64,000 bases of DNA from Ficedula albicollis (lineage: Eukaryota > Chordata > Aves > Passeriformes > Muscicapidae). Each line of letters opens with the position of its first letter. Positions within the stretch are counted from its first letter, which is position 1. Position numbers and translations under genes: made by a program. Positions 61,501-64,000 of this stretch are shown one piece after another. The notes under the pieces are model-generated. The model did no database searches. It was given only the letters and a program-made list of their open reading frames with translations, and had not been told where the DNA came from. The stretch lies in assembly GCF_000247815.1 (NCBI RefSeq), contig NC_021681.1:9674567-9738566 (forward strand), in the 5' to 3' direction.

Positions 61501-64000
61501 ACTGTGCCACTTTCAATTTCCGCCCTCACCATGGGTAAGGCTTCTCCCCCGTGCTTTGGTTGTCCCTGTCCCTGGCCATGGTGACAGAACATCTGGCTTA
61601 GCTTCCTAAAAGGTATCTAATTTGGTGGTATGTCCAAATAAGAGGAAAAATTTTGAAACTAACTGGGATCCAACCTATTCAGAGTACTCAAGGTTGCAAG
61701 CAATGCAATCAGCCTCAATAAAAAACAGACTTCTTCTCCTTGTGCAGCAGCACTCAGCAGGGGAAAGCCTGCAGTTCTGCACACAGGGTCACAGGGTTAA
61801 AAAGCAGCACTTGGAAGGGTCATTTAAGCTCACCTAAGCCTCTCAATACCCTTTGAGTGCACCTGGCAGCACTCCCTGGGTTTTGCAGCACTACAGACAG
61901 GCAGTGACCTTTGAGGGAAAGCCCAGCCAGGATCTCATCTCTCATCCGAGCAGCAGCTCGGGCAGCCCTGGCACTGACACTGCTGTGGGTGTGGGTGCGC
62001 CTTCAGGTGTGACCTGGGCATCGCTGTGAGCCCTGCACACAGGTGCTGCACAGTCACCACAGACAGTGCTGGAATGATCCTGCCAACATTCATGCCAGGG
62101 ATTTACTGCTGTGGACTGACAGGAGCTGTGAATTTGACTGGTTATCATGAGTTTTGCCTTGTACTTTTGCTACTGTTTCATTTATCCTGGGAAGGCACCC
62201 TCTGCTTCATCACTTACATCTATTTTTGTAGACACAGACAGAAGTACAAATCTCCAATACACTGTCTAAATTAATACTCTGCATCTAGGGCTGAGAGAAA
62301 TGCTGAAAGCCCTTCATAGTAGCAGGGTTTGAAATTAACTAAGCAACATGTCTGATTCTTATTTTTATTTTTGCCAAAAGTCTCATATTCCTTTATTTTC
62401 CATTTGTTTCAGGAATTCAAACATGAATAATCAATTGAAACTTGATACCAAAAGAAATTTCAAATTCTGACAAGTTTCAATCCAATAGAAAAGCAAATTT
62501 GAGTCAATGCTTTCTTTACTTCCATAAGAAAGCTTCCTTACTGCCTATTTCATCTCCACAGAGATACTACTGCTTATGTTAACAGGGCTCTACAACATAA
62601 ATCACCTGTCCTTCGCTCTCTGTGAAAGAATGGATATGTAGTGCTTTTCACTCAGGTTTTTCTTTCTCAGTATGTCCACAAGATAAACGAGAGCTCTGGC
62701 AAGTGAGGTTAGTGGGTTTAAGGAAGGGAAAGATTGTTTAGTGTCTCGATGTGGTGAAATATAGCACTTAATGTATATATTCTGCTAGTTCAAGGCGTGT
62801 TTTAGGGAACTTTTATACTGTTTCCATGACAAATGAATAGGAAATTGGACAAATGCTGACTTTGGTTTTTCACTTGTGGCAAAGTATTCTCTGTCCTTCA
62901 AACTTTATCTTGACTGAAGAGCACTAGATAATACAGCCAAGAAGAATAATTAATGGTGCATTTACTGCATTTCTAGTATAGGCAAATACACTCTTAGTTT
63001 TACTCTGGACCAAAAATATTTTATACACCCTTGATTTCATCTTTGAGTAGACTGTTAGTGGCTGTCTGATACTGTCAAAGGTAAATCAAAGCCTTAATGA
63101 AAGATTGGTGTCAACCTATCCCACTATTTCAGAGAACATTTTAAAATGTGGGTGACCTCAGCCTCTAGTTCTCCCTTACCTCTTCTCTCCATTTTTTGAA
63201 TTTAGTCCCATTTTCTACAATCTGCACCTTTACAGATGCTCTCCACATTCCCGCTGTTTGCTAGGTTGCTGTGTATCTTTTGTGTTGGATTTTGGGGTTG
63301 TAAGTCTTGTTGTGTGTTTTTGTTCTCCTGACACTTTCCCACAAAACTTTGAAATAAGGGATAAATTAGTTTTTTGTGACAAGGAATGGGCACATATCTA
63401 TTAATGTATGTAGGTACATCTCAAAACTAAAATGGGTACCTGATTCCAAGTATTCCTATAGAAGAAAACAGGATCATGTGACTTTTTGGCATTCAGGGCC
63501 TTCACATTAAGTCTCATACCATGTTATGACAGCTCCAGCTTGGAATCCCAGTTTGAAGATGACATTTACTTTGCCATAGATTTTGGCAGTTATTTACTTA
63601 GATGTGTGAGTAACTTTCCTCTACAGAGTTCAAGAAATGACATTACATGCTCCCACAGAATTCAAACAGCAGTATATGCTTTAGCTTAACAAATTATTAT
63701 TGTTTTAAAAGAAAATAGTTTCCAATGTCACAGTTGTCAAGTGCTATTTGATGGATGTAATTCTGCAATGGAATGTGAAACTTCAAGATAGTGTCTTCTT
63801 TCAAAAACTCTTCTGAGGGGCATTAAGCTCTAGTGTATCTAATTAATGCTTTAAATATTCTTTCCTCTCAGTTCAATCTTTATCTATCTCTGTACTGCCT
63901 TGTTACCCAATCTGAACTGCTCATTGAAATTGATTGTTCCTGGTCTTTTCAACCGTTGATTGTTCTTTCATGGCTGAACACTTTAAAATAACAATATTGA
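58521..64000. other. Presumed intergenic sequence
   Basis: No exon, RNA gene or mobile element is recognisable here. Composition is mostly AT-rich, with a GC- and CpG-richer patch at about 60780-60945. The longest open frame is 124 codons (59149-59523) and has no known motif. In mammals IRS1 lies on this side of NYAP2, but nothing of it is visible within the window. Confidence 0.7.

Overview
This looks like a stretch of a bird chromosome (AT-rich, intron-dominated vertebrate DNA). The recognisable interspersed repeats are all CR1-type LINE fragments, some ending in the ATTCTATG/ATTCTGTG-like tails typical of avian and reptilian CR1, and I saw no mammalian-type SINEs. The species cannot be fixed from the sequence alone.

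One protein-coding gene is supported: NYAP2 (neuronal tyrosine-phosphorylated phosphoinositide-3-kinase adaptor 2) on the + strand. Its last four coding exons are present: 3466-4563 (1098 nt, with two YxxM PI3K-binding motifs), 23209-23418 (210 nt), 30838-30941 (104 nt) and 54480-54707 (last coding exon with stop). They splice in phase into one uninterrupted reading frame of about 545 residues. Introns are 18.6, 7.4 and 23.5 kb. The 5' exons lie left of the window. A long AU-rich 3' UTR follows the stop, with candidate poly(A) signals up to about 58.5 kb. The last 5.5 kb looks intergenic.

The introns hold four clear CR1 placements (one of them duplicated), several low-complexity tracts and many two-copy tandem duplications. 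Three are large and nearly identical: about 450 bp with a 268-base C run at its junction (1257-2453), 454 bp (9471-10378) and 788 bp (11664-13239). Smaller ones of 37-91 bp sit near 16.7, 17.5, 21.6, 28.7, 40.6 and 49.4 kb. They are either unusually recent duplications or assembly artefacts.

The most interesting hypotheses concern cryptic transcript structure inside NYAP2: two in-frame candidate microexons (6049-6078 and 35646-35684), recursive-splice-like AG|GT junctions (one created by a tandem duplication at 49400/49401), and a TATA-box plus CpG-rich segment with a small cysteine/arginine-rich ORF and a GTAAGT donor (about 52.3-52.65 kb). All of these need transcript data.
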